The notes: generated from the sequence alone by a model not told the origin. A stretch of 64,000 bases of DNA from Flectonema sp. DT1601 (GCA_964019425.1 OZ025839.1:1-64000), one strand, 5' to 3'; shown: positions 30,940 to 44,055, counted from the first letter of the stretch. A program made the numbers and translations.

Positions 30940-31041
30940 TGTTGACTAAAGGTAATGTTAGTATAGCTAAAGGCACCATTTCGAGAAAAGGAGGTGGAAA
31001 AAAGAAAACACGTATAAACCTCTTTTAACAGATGATTGGGG

Positions 31042-31149
31042 GTGAAACTTTGACAATGTAAAAACAGTAACAACTTTAGGTATTAAAAACAAAATTAATA
31101 TCAAAGTACTTGACTGAAAAATGTTTGTGGTTGCTGATCAAAGAAACGG
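31042..31149. repeat. Solo copy of the secreted-gene 5' flank repeat U, flanked by 12-bp direct repeats
   Basis: Closely matches about 100 bp of the 5' flank of the secreted-protein genes at 55.6-63.3 kb (shared GACAATGTAAAAACAGTAAC, ACTTTAGGTATTAAAAAC, TTAATATCAAAG, GACTGAAAAA). The 12-mer GATGATTGGGGG occurs on both sides (31031-31042 and 31150-31161), resembling a target-site duplication. No secreted-protein coding sequence accompanies it. Confidence 0.7.
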
Positions 31150-32577
31150 ATGATTGGGGGGAAAAAAAAACATGGGCTCAATGTCGAATACAATTTTTTT
31201 TTTTTTTTTTTTTTTTTTTTCCTCTTCTCCGTCGACGCTATATCCAATAAGGTAGAGTAAACAAAAAAAAAAAAAAAAAAAAAAAAAAACGAAAACGCAT
31301 GAGCAAACTTTTTTGGTTTTCAAAAGTTTTGTGAAATTTATAAATGACAGTAATTTTTTTTTTTTTTTTTTTTTTTTGCTGTATTAATTGGCAATCGGTT
31401 GATTTCCTCTGAGAATCGACCGTACCATGGTTTCGAAAGACGTGTTCACAAGAATGGCAAACAACAAGAGATTCTATTATCATCATAGCTGAAGAAAAAG
31501 ATGTGCATTTCAAAGAACAATAAAATATTTATCAGAATAATATTGGAAGGGAAATTGGTAGTAATATAATGAGAGGAATATAGGTACGCATATTTTTTAT
31601 TTTCACACGTTTTTTTTTTTTTTTTTTTTTTTTCTTTTCCTTCGGTTATTGAAGAAAAAAAAAAAAAAAAAATAAGGAAAAAAAAATGCTCTGAAAAATT
31701 ATTTTATTCTGTTTTTCTTCTTTGAACATACAAATCAAAGAAAACCCTCCGGTTACTTCTCTTATTGTGCAAAGAATCTATAATTTTGATTTTTTTTGAT
31801 TTTTTGATTTTTTTCCTTCTAAAAAATAACAAATTATAAAAATATTGATATCTGAGAACAAACTTTAAGAAAAAAAAAACAACAACAACAAAAAAAAAAG
31901 GGGGAAAAAAAAAAGAAGGAAAAAAAAAAAAAAAAAAAAGGGTGAAATACAGCTGACAAGGCTCTCTCTATTTCTTTAATACGAGTCCAACACGTTGTTC
32001 AAATAAAAAAGAAGTATCAAGTAACATACCCTAAACTCTCTTTAGCCCCTTAGTTAAAAACCCGTTTAGTGTACTTTATTGAATACCCGATATTACTCTG
32101 TTCTCGTGAACTCATACTTTTTGTAGCTGAAGTTTCGAGGTTACCAGATGCCTTTCCCATCTCCTTTTTTTTTATTTATTTTTTTTTTCCCCCCTCTCTC
32201 TTGCTCTCGAAAAAAAAAGGACTAAAAAAAAAAAAAAACAGAAGAATCCGACTGGAATCTGACTGCCTAATTTTTAGTTCCATTTCAGATGATCACAAAA
32301 ACAACGTTAACGTTAATAAGCATTTTCTCTTAAAAGATGGAAAAAAAAGAGAAAAATAAAAAAACAAACTTTTTTTTTTTAAAAAAAAAGTGTTAAAGAA
32401 AATTCTTTTAAAACAGTGTGGCAACTGCTAAGTAATAATTTTTGCGCTCTTCTCACTTACAAGAAAGATGATTGTTGGTTGAATGAAGTATCCTCCTTAC
32501 CTGGAAGAAATGGGGAACTATATCCGACAACAACAGGGTGTGGGAAATGTTTTTTTTTAAATTAAATATTAGGTTTT

Positions 32578-32614
<37 letters not shown>

Positions 32615-35144
32615 TGATATTTCGGTAGTAGGGGGTTCAGTTTGGAGGTTTATCATTGTTTTTATCACGGGGGTACAAATATCAGCTGTGGAAATAAAAC
32701 AATAAAGTGTTAACCACAATGCTTTTTTGCAAACTCTTAAATGTGATGTATTGCAGAAAAACAGGAAAGCAACTTGCTCCTGACAGCTGCACGAATTATC
32801 ATATCAAAACATCGCAGAACTGAAGAAAAGAAAAGAAAAGAAAGAAAAAAAATGATTCGGCCCTCTTCTCACCCCATCTTTTTTTCCCCCTTTTTTTTTC
32901 TTGTTGTTTTAAGAAGAAAATTTCTCTTTGGGCTGTGAAAAGAAAAAAAAAAAAAAAATGAACGAAACCTAAAAAACAGCGATGACAATAAAGATCTCCA
33001 AAGAAACCTGTCATATGAAAAGATGAAAAAAACAAAAAGGGGGTGAAAATGTAAAGCACACCATTAATTTCCTAGCTACAGGTATTGCTACATATGTCTA
33101 ACTATATAGATTTATGTGAGGGAGGGGGGTTTTTTTTTTTTTTGCAACCTTAGCATGTCACTCCAAAGAGGAAAAAAAAAGAAAAAAAAGTCATGTCGCT
33201 ACAGTTAGCCTAACTGAAATGCAGAAAAATAATTCAATAAAATAATAATAATAATTAACAAAAAAAAAAACGCCAGGACACATCGGACGCAGAGGACTAG
33301 AAACAAATAGTAAGGGAGAATAGGAGAGGAGGCGCATGAATAAATAATAAAAAGAGACATTGGTAAAAAACACCATGTCATGTGACTGGACAAAATGAAA
33401 GGAAATAGAGGAGAAGGCAATGAGAGAAATAGAGGTACTCCAAATAGCAATGAGAATAGCTGGCTGCCAAGTAAGTTTGCTGTCTAAACAAGTATGAATT
33501 ATAGTATTAAAAAAAAACCAGGTTCGCAGAGAGTTTGCTAGAGACATCTATCAAAACATAACTGAATCAAGCAGCTCATTGCAAACACCCTGAGTAACGG
33601 AATTGCTATGCAAGTCAATGCATTAAAGAAAGCTCCTCGGCACAAACCGACAAAGCAAAACAAAGTGAACGAAACAGATGAATTTAAAACTGAAAAGAAA
33701 TAAGGGGGAAAAAATTAAATGCTTTTTTTTTTTTTTTTTTTTTGTACACACTGAAGGAAAAAATTGAAAGAAACGGTTTAATAAACTGTCAGTGGTAAAC
33801 ATACACTATGCAAAAAGTAAAATACCGCTGACACGTACACATGGAGCATTTCCCTTATGTTACTAATCAACTTAGAGTGTACACATAATAAATCAAAACT
33901 TGTCTGAAGGGAACCAATCTGGCTGAATATCATAAGGAAGGGAAGGGCTGTCCTGTAAATCGTCACTCAATTTAGTAGTAAGCAATATCAATTTGAAAAA
34001 AAAAAAAAAAAAAACGAAAGAAAAAGGTGTCCGAAGCGAGTAGGCATCGTAAAATAGTTAAAAATGCGTATTTACTTCACTACGTTGGACTAGCATTTCA
34101 ACAGCAAGAAAAAAAAAACGGGAAAAAAATAGACTTGCCACTATGCCCCTAACTTCTTAACTTCGCGACCTGCCGTCATGAATATTAAAATGCCTAAGCT
34201 GGTATTGGTCTAGGAATAGCATTAGGGTCGATTAAGAAGGAGTGCGAAGAGAAATTGAGTTCTATATTTTAATTGTATTTTGTTGGAAGGAAAATGAATT
34301 AAAAAAAAAAAAAGAAAGCACAAATCTAATTGATTCTGTTTCGCAGAATATAAAATAAAAAAAGAATTTATAAAGACATTAAAAAGTAAAAAAACAAAAA
34401 AGAGTTTGTTGGCTAGTTAGAGAATCCAACACCCACCGAGTATCAGGATACAGAACGCTCAAAGAGAAACGGGAAGCTCTTCGGGTACCCCGATACTGCG
34501 GTAGAGAGAATGAACGAACTGAGGGAATCAGTTTTTTATTTTATTTTTTTTTTTTTTCTTCCCTCTAAGAGTTACATATCCTTTTTCGAATTCTATTTCC
34601 CAATAGAGACAACGATATCGAGAAAAGGAACAAAAAAAAACAAAAAAAAAAACACCCAGAGGCAGATGTTATAAGTTTCGGTGTAAAATTACCTTTTAAG
34701 CTGCTTCCCTTCGGTTTATGGCAGAGGCACCTAATGCCACGCCAAAACACAACCCTTTTCACGAAAAAAACAAATGAACTTGAAGAAGGGAACTGCTACG
34801 GAATAAAGGTGGTTAGCATATTATTAAAAAAAAAAAAATAGATAATTTAAGAAAAAAAATAAAAATAAAGAGAGGAAAGAATGACAATTCTTTTTCTTTT
34901 CCTTTTTTTTTTTTTTTGATTTTTTTTTCTTTTTTTTTGTTCGGTTCAGATTGGTATTTTTATTTTTTTTTTTTTTGTTTGTTTGTTTGGCTCCCAAGTT
35001 GTGAAATTCTTTACAAACAATTCAAAAACTTTCATGGTGAACCTTTGACACGTTGATTCCGAAATATTGACCTTTTTTCAATAGCAGGTCGTTCCCTTCT
35101 TGTTTTTTTTAATATTATTCTTCTCATCGAGGTGTTTACTATCC

Positions 35145-35175
35145 GATTTTGTACGTAAAATACAAATGTATTGTT
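35145..35175. repeat. Dispersed repeat X, copy 2 (core only)
   Basis: Contains GTACGTAAAATACAAATG followed by TATTG, the best-conserved core of repeat X, with unrelated sequence on both sides. Confidence 0.65.
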
Positions 35176-35577
35176 CTTCCCATCGGGGGTGGGGGGTTCC
35201 AACTTCTTTTTTTTTTTTTTTTTTTTGTCGTAAGTTGCTCATTTATCGAGCCGAACACGCAACTAGTTCGAGAAAATCAAAACAGAGCATGTTGAAGTGT
35301 TTTCACTGCAATAACTAAGCTCATTGGACACCACGCTTTGTCTCTTCACATAAAAATATCAAAGTCCAGCAAAAACTAATTAAAAAAGTTCCTCCAACTA
35401 CACACGTCAGTCGCACAAGAATATTGAGTTTTGGTACTCTTCACACACACGGACTCACAGTTACTAAAATGAATTGCAAAATTTTTTTTTCCCACCTTTT
35501 TTTTTTTTTTTTTTTTTTTCCCTTTTTTCTTCTGGCTTACAATTGAGGTGCTGTTACCCAAAAGTAATTTATTTACC

Positions 35578-35608
<31 letters not shown>

Positions 35609-36468
35609 AAAGAAAAAAAGAAATAATAATTTTTAAAAAAAAAAAAAAAAAATTAAAAAAGGAGAGAGAGAAGTAAATCTACAACGATGAAATCTTACGT
35701 GCAGTTTTGCTATTGTCAAGCCTATGGGTTAAGTTTCTAAAAACATCGGAAATAAGTATTAAAAAAAAAGTTATGAATACACTCCTTCCCCAGGAGTTGT
35801 ATCCATCATTTAAAAAGAGAGTGGTCCCTTATTCATTTAATCACCTTGAGGCGCTTAACATGACTTGAAACGTAGTATAAAAAAAAAAAAAAAAAAAAAA
35901 AAAACACTTGCCCAAGAAAGGTGCTTTTAACAAAGCAAAAACATCATCAAGGGAAGTTGGGGTAAACCGAGGCAAAAGAGTAATTGGGATACAACTATTT
36001 TTTTTTTTTTTTTTTGGTTTTTTTTTTTAAAAAAAAATAAAATCACTAAGTCAACACAAATAAGAAAATGTGCACACTGCTTGTTGCCCACTAATCTGTA
36101 CTTATTCTTTTCGACAATCTAATGTCTGGGTTTCATTATTTATTTATCGGAAAAAAAACCAGATCAAAATTGACCAAACCAATAAGGTGTAGGGGAGTGT
36201 ACAGTTCCGAAGTTTTGTTGACTCGTTACTTTTTTTTAACAATATTATATTTCTCCATCCCCGCCCTTCCCTTTTTTTCACAGAGTTTCAGTTCGAATTC
36301 CCAAAATATTTTTTTCAATTCTTGTTTATACTTCGTATGTTTTCTATTTCTAATTTATAAGTTTTTTTTTTCATTTTTTCTTTATTTTTTTTATTCATTT
36401 TTTTCTTTCAATAAGAATTTAAGAAATATAGTAATCAAAGTGCAGAGACGGAAGGGAAAGGTGTGGCA

Positions 36469-36505
<37 letters not shown>

Positions 36506-39073
36506 CAAAAATAAAATAAAAGCCCTCGTGTCATTACTCTTCACATTGCAATGATCTCCCTCTGAAGAGAAGAAAAACAGTTTACTTTTTCCAACATATC
36601 AAATTCTGTTTACGCGAATTTCAAAACATAGTGTTATTTTTTATTTATTTATTTATTTAATTTAATTTTTTTTTTTTTTTTTTTTCCATTCTCCTATTTG
36701 CTTTCACAAAAAAAAAAAAAAAAAAGAACGACAACCAAACCAAACCGGTGTTGTAACTTATATTTTGCAGTGAGGTGCTGATTCTCTTATTTTATTTATT
36801 TTTTAATTTTTTTTTTTTTTTTTTTTTTTTTCTTTCCCTGATTTCTGCTTCAACGTAGAAGCATAAAGTCTGAATAAAAGATCAAAAAAAAAAAAAGAAG
36901 GGAAAACAATTCACAACCTAACTATCCTCCGTCCCATTAAAAAAATAAGTTGGGAGAGACGGGTAAGGTAGTGATTAAAAAAAAAATTAAAAAAAACGCG
37001 TACTATGATACAACAAATTACTTTTTTTTTTTAAAAAATAAAATTTGTTCGCCGCATACATCAGGCGTATATTTAAGAAGGACTTCACAATTGAGCAGCT
37101 GTACAAATGTAATTCAAAAAAAAAAAAATAATAATTTTGACTGGCTTTTTTTTTTCCAAACTGACAATATGCAAAAACAGACTTTCATTGCAAGCCTTAT
37201 TTTCTAACTACCTAACTACGGTTTTTAAGAAATGAATAGATATTGAGAATTATGAAAGCTAGGTGTGAAGTATATTTTTTTTTGTCTTTTTCCACAGGCT
37301 CCAATTAAAAAAAAAAAACACTTTTTCTGAAGAAAAAAAAAACACAACACAATTTTCTTTTTTTTTTTTTTTTTTTATATGGAAGTCTCTGTTTGGAAAA
37401 AAAGTGGAAAAAAAAACACAACTATTTTATAATGATCGAAACAAAAAAGGCTAAAAAGTTTTGCTGCCTTTTTTTTCTTCTTTTTTTCTTTTTTTTAAAT
37501 TTTTTTATCTTGATTTAAGAACAACCAGTAACAGCACAACCAAGTGCAACGAGTTCTTTCGAAATGGCAAAGTTGATTGCACATTACGGAAGAAATAAAA
37601 TTCGTAAACTGATATTAATTTTTTTTTTTTTTTTGGTTATCACAAAACAAAATACAAAAGACTACTGTATATAACCTTCAAAAAAAAAAAAAAAAAAAAA
37701 AAAAGAAAAGAAAAAAAAAGAAATAGCGTACACAAATGCGTTTGGTAAATACGCAGAGTGTCATTCTCTCAGTTTGAGAGAATGCATTTGACAGGGGAAG
37801 GCGGGGTAATCATTTGCGGTGCTATAACATTGTATTGTATCACAGAAAGACGACTCAGAGCAACAACAAAAAAAGTAAATAACGGGGGCTGGCTAAAAAA
37901 AAAAAAAAAAAACACCATCACGAGGGGAATTGATTTTTAGTCAGGAGGGTTATCCTCGTGATCATTGCAAAACAAAAAAATAAAAAAAAGAACTCCAAAA
38001 CAGAAACAAACGAACACTTTTTTTTTTTTTTTTTTTTTTTTTTCTCTCTCCCTCCTCAAATCCAAGCATAAAAAAACTGGGTTCCAACCGAGAAAAATTA
38101 TTTTATTTTCGATATTTCCTTGTTTTAAAGCGCAAACAATAAAGCTGTAAATTAGGGAGCAAACAAAGCGAGACATTTTGGAAAGGGAAAAAAAAAAACA
38201 ATTATAGTAATACCTTACCGTAATTATTTTCCCTCCAATTTTCTTTTCCCAATTAAAAAATTCTTTTTTTTGCTTTTTGTTCCTCTTTTTCTTTCATTTG
38301 TTGCGCCGAGAAAAAACTTTTCAGATTAAGAGCCGTTTTATTATGTTAATGTTATCTATTTCCCTGTGCCGCCAGTTATCCTGTCGTTCAACGAAACAAA
38401 ACAGGCTTTAATCTGCTGATTTTTTAGATCGCCACAACAATAGAAGTGACAGAGGCAACTCCCTTTTTTTTTTTTTTTTTTTTTTTTTTTCTTAAGAATT
38501 TCTTTCCCTTAACAGACCCTAACAAAGAAGAAGAGAAGAGACGCAAAATAAAAATAATTTGACAGTCAATGGTAGTAATTTAATTTAAAAATGATAAAAT
38601 AATAACCGGCTGCTACTCTGAAACAGCGAGCAACCTGAGTCTTACAAACAGGCGTTTCGGGGCGGGGTGGAAGGTCAATTGACTAAATTAGAAAGTGCTG
38701 TCGCTTAAGTTAGTTTGAGAAAAGAAATTGTACGAAGAAAAAAAAAAGGAAAAAATTTACCCCCCGAACCCACTGGGAAGAAAATCTTTTTATTATTGTC
38801 ATTCACAAGCCGCTGCTAGCCCGGTTTAACTAGGGGCTAAAGAGAGGCTAGCATCATTTGTGACCTCAAAATATTTTCGTATTAAAATTTAATTTTTTTT
38901 TTTTTTTTTTTTTTTTTTTCAACCCGACAAGTGCTTGTTGGGGTATACGAAAAAAAAAAAATCAAAAAGAGAAAAAAGAGAAAAAAGAGAGCGGAGTCCA
39001 TTACACAAAATTTATTATCAGGCATATGATAAGAAATGGGGGTAACTTGAACATGAAAGGGGATTAACTGTTC

Positions 39074-39102
39074 GATTTTGTACATAAAATACAAATGTAT
39101 TG
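39074..39102. repeat. Dispersed repeat X, copy 3 (core only)
   Basis: Contains GTACATAAAATACAAATG followed by TATTG, one base different from the copy at 35145. It lies in otherwise unremarkable gene-poor DNA. Confidence 0.65.
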
Positions 39103-39545
39103 AACATAAAAGGGAGAGCAAGAATAGAGTACAGACTTGCAAACAATGATGGGGGGAAAAAAGGAGAGAAATTCAACAAAGGAAGAAAAAAATAAAAACT
39201 TTTTCGTTGTTTAAGATATTTTTTAAAAATAATAAATTTTTTTTGATTTTAAAAATTTTTTTACATCCCCAACAAACAAACAAAAAAGGTTAAGCGACAC
39301 CACAAAAAACTAAATAAAGATGACCCCCTCAGTACCGCACTATAATAGCACGTCACTAGTAACAGCGTTGTGATTGTTTATAATAACTTAAAGAAAAAGT
39401 AGATCCTTATTTTTTTGTTTTTTTGTTTTTTTGTTATTTTTTTTTATTTATTTTTTTTTCCCTGTCTTGTTTTTTTATTTTTATTTTTTTTAAATAAAAT
39501 TGCTTACGGAATAACTGCACAACTTTATTTTACATCAAAAATGCT

Positions 39546-41399
39546 TTAGTGGGTTGCGTACGGATCGTGACAGCGTGCAGCAGCATTAGAAATTGCAATT
39601 GGTATTTGTGTAGGCTGTCCCATCACCACCTGAGGAACAGACTGAGATCCAGCAGACGAGAATGACTGTCCCAGTTGATCAGGAGTACGACGCTGCTGTT
39701 GACACACCTGGTAGCTTGGCGGACTGAGAGGTTGAGAATTCTGCGAATCAGTTCTGAAGCTACTAACAGTCAAATGAGGGTTGTATCCATCATATGGCGG
39801 TGGTGTGAATGACCAGGCTGGTGATACATTTGATGCTCTGTCTGAAGCAACAGGAGAGTTGCAACCAAACGACGATTCGATCGACGGAGTCCAAGCAGAG
39901 GAGTCAGGACTCATACTATAGCGACGAACATCTTCACCCAGTGATAAGTTAGCAGTCTGAAGTAAGTTCAATTCCTTTTCTAACTTTGAAAGTCTCTCTG
40001 GATCGTCTAAGAAACTATCAGTTGGAGAAGGAACAAAGTCAGCAGTTGGTTTGGAACTGACAATAGCATCGCACACCTCCCACGGATCTTTCATTGTGTT
40101 GTAGGTTCTCCAGTTTCTACCCATGTGGTGAGGCATTTTACCATTGTGTTGATGCTTACAAGATAGCCATCCATTGTTCTTTGGAATCCAACTTTCTGAT
40201 CCAACCATCCAGGCTCCTCTCATCGATGAGAAGATAGCCTTTCCTGCGCACATCCAAACTGGTTGTCCATTTACAACCTTGTTTGTTAATTTGTAGTGAC
40301 CAGAAGCTTGCGATGCTGTTGTGTGTTGAGAGGTGATGTACAAGTCAGTTGGGATATGTTTCTGGGATTGAGCAGGTTGATTAGCAGTTGGTTTCTTTCC
40401 CTGGAGCTCTTTCTGTAATTTCGCAATTTGATCAGCGTGGGCGGTGGCGATCTGACCAAGAGGAGTACCATCAGCACGCTGTGCGAGAGCCTTACCCCAC
40501 GAAACTAAGTGAGAGAGGCGATTTTTCAGAATTTCACCCTTCGATGGTTTTGGTGGTTGCGAATCACTCTTCTGCTCGCCTTCTTTGATCGTCTTTCTCT
40601 TCCCAATTAGTTGAGATGACTCGTAGTGACGAATTCTTTCGGAAGATCTGTCCAACCACTCGTCAAACTCATCGTTGTAGCCGTCGTAGTGAACTCTCAT
40701 TTGATTTTCATTACATTCGACTACAGTGCATTGTCTCCAAATTCTTTTTCTCTTCGATAGGACGACGATCTTGGCACCGATTTGCGGCTGCTCAACGACG
40801 ACTGTGACAGAGCCGGCCTTGGCGAGACGTTCACTGTCGCGGGGGATCCATTCATCGAATTGGTTGCTGTAGCCGTCGTAGTGGACTTTGACTCTGTTGG
40901 TTGCTTCAGAACGTTCAGTGATTGTACAAAACCTCCAAACCTTCTTCTTACAAGACAACACTAGAATCTTATCTTCTGGGAAGTCTTCTTCAGCACTCGG
41001 TAGGTTAGCAGCAGTCGGGTCTAGAGGTTCTTGCGAGTCGATTGTTAACAATTCAGGTTGTGGTGTTCCTAATTCACCTTCTCCGTGAGCAAACCCGCAG
41101 TTGCTTCCTTTCCTGCAACGTCCTCCTTCAAAATGTTTGCAAAGCGCTGTTTTCAAAGGTTTTCTCAGTTCTCCTCCTCCGTGTGCAAATCCGCAGTCGT
41201 CTCCGAATTTGCAGTGTCCACGTGACCAATGTCTGCATACAGATGTCTTTATCATCGCCGTGTTTAAGTTCTCTAACTCTTCTGCTTCTTTTTCAGCTTC
41301 GTAGTCATCGCTGCTCTCCATGTCGACGACGTGAATTGGGGCAGACTCTCCCTTTGATTTCATCTTTTTGAGGGATGCTGCGTCTGCAATGGACCCCAT
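39546..41399 (-). CDS. CCCH zinc finger protein with two Tudor/chromo-barrel-like domains
   Basis: 617 aa. Two CCCH fingers of identical spacing (C-x7-C-x5-C-x3-H) lie at ~53-110 (CRHWSRGHCKFGDDCGFAH and CKHFEGGRCRKGSNCGFAH), pointing to RNA binding. Two related barrel-like modules follow at ~145-265, each ending VHYDGY-x-x-x-FDEW followed by -RDSER or -RSSER, as in Tudor-knot/chromo-barrel folds. A Lys/Gln-rich linker leads to a Trp-rich module at ~365-445 (NGQPVWMC..., GAWMVGSESW, NGWLSCKHQHNGKMPHHMG, NWRTY) that I cannot name. The C-terminal ~130 residues are Ser/Pro/Gln-rich. A role in mRNA or chromatin regulation is inferred from domains only. Single exon; the ATG follows TTCACAACAG by 19 nt. 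Confidence 0.8.
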   Translation of the reverse strand: MGSIADAASLKKMKSKGESAPIHVVDMESSDDYEAEKEAEELENLNTAMIKTSVCRHWSRGHCKFGDDCGFAHGGGELRKPLKTALCKHFEGGRCRKGSNCGFAHGEGELGTPQPELLTIDSQEPLDPTAANLPSAEEDFPEDKILVLSCKKKVWRFCTITERSEATNRVKVHYDGYSNQFDEWIPRDSERLAKAGSVTVVVEQPQIGAKIVVLSKRKRIWRQCTVVECNENQMRVHYDGYNDEFDEWLDRSSERIRHYESSQLIGKRKTIKEGEQKSDSQPPKPSKGEILKNRLSHLVSWGKALAQRADGTPLGQIATAHADQIAKLQKELQGKKPTANQPAQSQKHIPTDLYITSQHTTASQASGHYKLTNKVVNGQPVWMCAGKAIFSSMRGAWMVGSESWIPKNNGWLSCKHQHNGKMPHHMGRNWRTYNTMKDPWEVCDAIVSSKPTADFVPSPTDSFLDDPERLSKLEKELNLLQTANLSLGEDVRRYSMSPDSSAWTPSIESSFGCNSPVASDRASNVSPAWSFTPPPYDGYNPHLTVSSFRTDSQNSQPLSPPSYQVCQQQRRTPDQLGQSFSSAGSQSVPQVVMGQPTQIPIAISNAAARCHDPYATH

Positions 41400-42931
41400 T
41401 TATGTATTCAGATATAACTGTTGTGAATATAATATAAAACTAACCTCGCGTTGATTTATTAGCTGTTCATCGTATCTCCTCTCGTGGTGTTTATTCTGAA
41501 TTAAGAAATGAAAAAATTACTAGAAAAACATAAAGAAACTCAAAATAGATAAAATCAACGTGACGATGACCAGGCAACAGAGATGCTGCGCGCAAGGTAG
41601 AGGGAAGTAAAAATGGAAAACTTTTTTTTTTTATTTTTTTTGAGACAGTTTTTTTATTTTTATTTTCTTTAAATCAGTTTTTTTAAAAAAAGGAAGGGAT
41701 TTCGTTCTTTTTTTTTTTTTTTTTTTTTTTCTTGGTGTGTTGTCGTTTTCTTTCTCGCCCCCTTCTTCTTCATATTTTTTTTTCTTTTCTTGTTTCTTCA
41801 CTCAGCACAGTTCTTTCAAGACTCTCTCAAGCATTATAACCTGTAATTACCAACCAGGGAGCTCATCACCTTATGATGAGGTCCTCGTAGACAGAGTAAC
41901 CATAAACAGTAACATTCACTGGGCGGAACATCATGTAAGCAGGAGGGAAAAAAAAGAAGAAAAAAAAAAAAAGGGAAAAAATCATGTCTGTTCTAACAAA
42001 ACTTCTCTCGAATGTAGATCATAAAAAAGGCTTTTTAGATTTTTTTTTTTTTTTTTTTTTTTTGGTTTTCAAAATTGTTATACGTAGTATATATATCATT
42101 GTGATTTCTTATTGTTCTCAATAAATAAAAGCTGTACAACCACCTGGGTAAAACTACCATATTCGCACAAACTGTTCAGGGTTTGCCTCTCACGGTAGTT
42201 CGGCAGAAAATAGTCAGTACGTTGCTTCGAATGACTACGCAAAAATAATCACACAATAAAACTACAATAAAATCTGAGAAAACCATTTTAAAAAAAAAAA
42301 ATAAAATAAAAAAAATCCTTCTATTCTAACCAGGTAGGCATCGAATGGATTGCCTTGGTGGTCCTCAGAAATAATAATAATTATTTTTTTTTTTTTTTTG
42401 TTAGTTGAACCTACTTGCAAGCCACAAGTATAGATACAAAAACAGATTACAAAAAAAAAAAAAAAAAAAACTGAAGAAACAAATAAAATAACGGTTAGGG
42501 ACTGAACAAAGGATTTTTAAAAAAGAAAAAAAAGAAAAAAATTCCAAACTTTTGCGGTCCCTGAGAAGGATGTAAACTAGTGAACCGACGGCTATTTCAA
42601 CTTCTCCACTTTTATTATTAAAATGTAACAAACACTTCTTTTTTTTTTTTTTTTCTTTTGATACTTTCTCAAAATTGAATGCAAATCAGGACAACCCCAT
42701 GAAAAAAAATTGGAAAGAAAACAGAAAACGTGGGAGGTGCGAAAGAAATAGAAAACAAGTAAAGATCAGAAAGGGGAAGTATACCAGGATCGATTCACGT
42801 TCCTCGATGCAGTTGAAGATCAACCGATCTCTGTCATGAGACAGAATGGGATCGTGAGAACGATCTGTTCAGCGGCATCCCTTTCGTATCCCAAAATAAA
42901 GACAAATATAGGTAAGAAAGAAAAGAACAGG

Positions 42932-42956
42932 GAGAGAGAGAGAGAGAGAGAGAGAG
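42932..42956. repeat. (GA)n microsatellite
   Basis: About 12 uninterrupted GA units. Confidence 0.9.
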
Positions 42957-43308
42957 GAATAGAGAGAAAATTAAGGGACCATTATTGCACACTTAAAAAA
43001 ATTTAGCTAAAGATACAAAACACGACTTTTTGAACAAACAAAAAGCCACAAGAACGGGAGAGCAACAGCGTCTCATTTCGGCTGGGAAAAGAAATATGAC
43101 TGCACTCCATTCTGCGAAGATAAAAGCTAACCAACACTGATACATTGCGTTGGGGTTTCTCTCGTGTGATTACTAAAAGTACTTGTAATGAAGCTACCGG
43201 TGCTATTGTTAAAACAGACACACAACAACACTAAATCGAATACAATGTTTCCCGTCTCGTATCCTTGATATTAACAATGTAACAAAATAAGAAAGCAAAG
43301 ATTTAAAA

Positions 43309-43328
43309 ATAATAATAATAATAATAAT
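43309..43328. repeat. (AAT)n microsatellite
   Basis: About six or seven AAT units followed by an A-rich run. Confidence 0.85.
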
Positions 43329-43648
43329 TAAAAAAAAAAAACTGAAATACAGCGACTCAACGCTAGAACACAGTCTCAAAACGTCTGTGTCAGTAATATC
43401 GCTGTATTTGATTATGATAATTTCACACACCCCCGGACTTGTGTCCCGATTCTTTTTTTTTTTTTTTTTTTTTTTTCCCCCTTCTCTCAAAAAAAATACC
43501 AACTAGAAACCTATTCAAACAATAATTTAATATTTACGTGTTCAGTGAGAAGATAATCTCTTTCGCTATTGTGTCTTCGATTTTTTATTTTTTGCCGCAG
43601 ACCATGAGTAGGAAACAGGTGTATTCTTGAAAGAAAAAAAAGAATCTG

Positions 43649-43683
<35 letters not shown>

Positions 43684-44033
43684 ATCATATATAATCGTTA
43701 AAGCTTTTATAATTTTTTTAGCTCTCTGGTGGGAGCTTCTAAGCTTTTTAAAATTAAAAAAAATAAAAATAAATAAAAAGGAGATGTATCTGCCCTAGTT
43801 GAGGCAAATATCAAAATCAAAGCTGGTTAGACCGAAGAACGATCCACAGGGTTGTTATCGCCATTAGATATATCTTTTGAATGAAAAGAAAAATGACTCT
43901 TTTTTTTTTTTTTTTTGGGGAAGTAATTTGATATTGTAATTAAATATAAAGCAACTTAAAACTGGTTGCAATGAAAAGAGACAAACAGTTTGTATCAATC
44001 ACATCTCATATGTGCTGTCGACGGGGCCACGTA

Positions 44034-44055
44034 CTACAGGTTGAGCAACCTGTAG
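44034..44055. other. Perfect 10-bp hairpin, possibly part of a dispersed repeat
   Basis: CTACAGGTTG, AG, CAACCTGTAG is a perfect inverted repeat. Flanking and internal words (CCACGTACTA...GTTGAGCA...CCTGTAG) recur at 57745-57781 near the secreted-gene array, which suggests a shared repeat. Noncoding. Confidence 0.55.

Larger units (their letters stand above)
28446..39545. other. Second gene-poor, homopolymer-rich region (~11.1 kb)
   Basis: Long A and T tracts occur throughout (for example about 29471-29501, 30451-30487, 32581-32613, 38465-38490). No frame has normal protein composition. Embedded dispersed elements include three copies of a short AT-rich repeat (30867, 35145, 39074), a repeat matching the 5' flank of the secreted-protein genes (31042), and a local repeat of TAGCTAAAG...ATTTCGAGA at 30822 and 30966. 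The segment at about 38805-38860 carries inverted GCTAGC words. No tRNA, rRNA or transposon gene was recognised. Confidence 0.6.

Noticed and set aside
36286-36305. TTCGAATTCCC resembling a tRNA B box
   Set aside because: No acceptor, D or anticodon arm can be formed around it.
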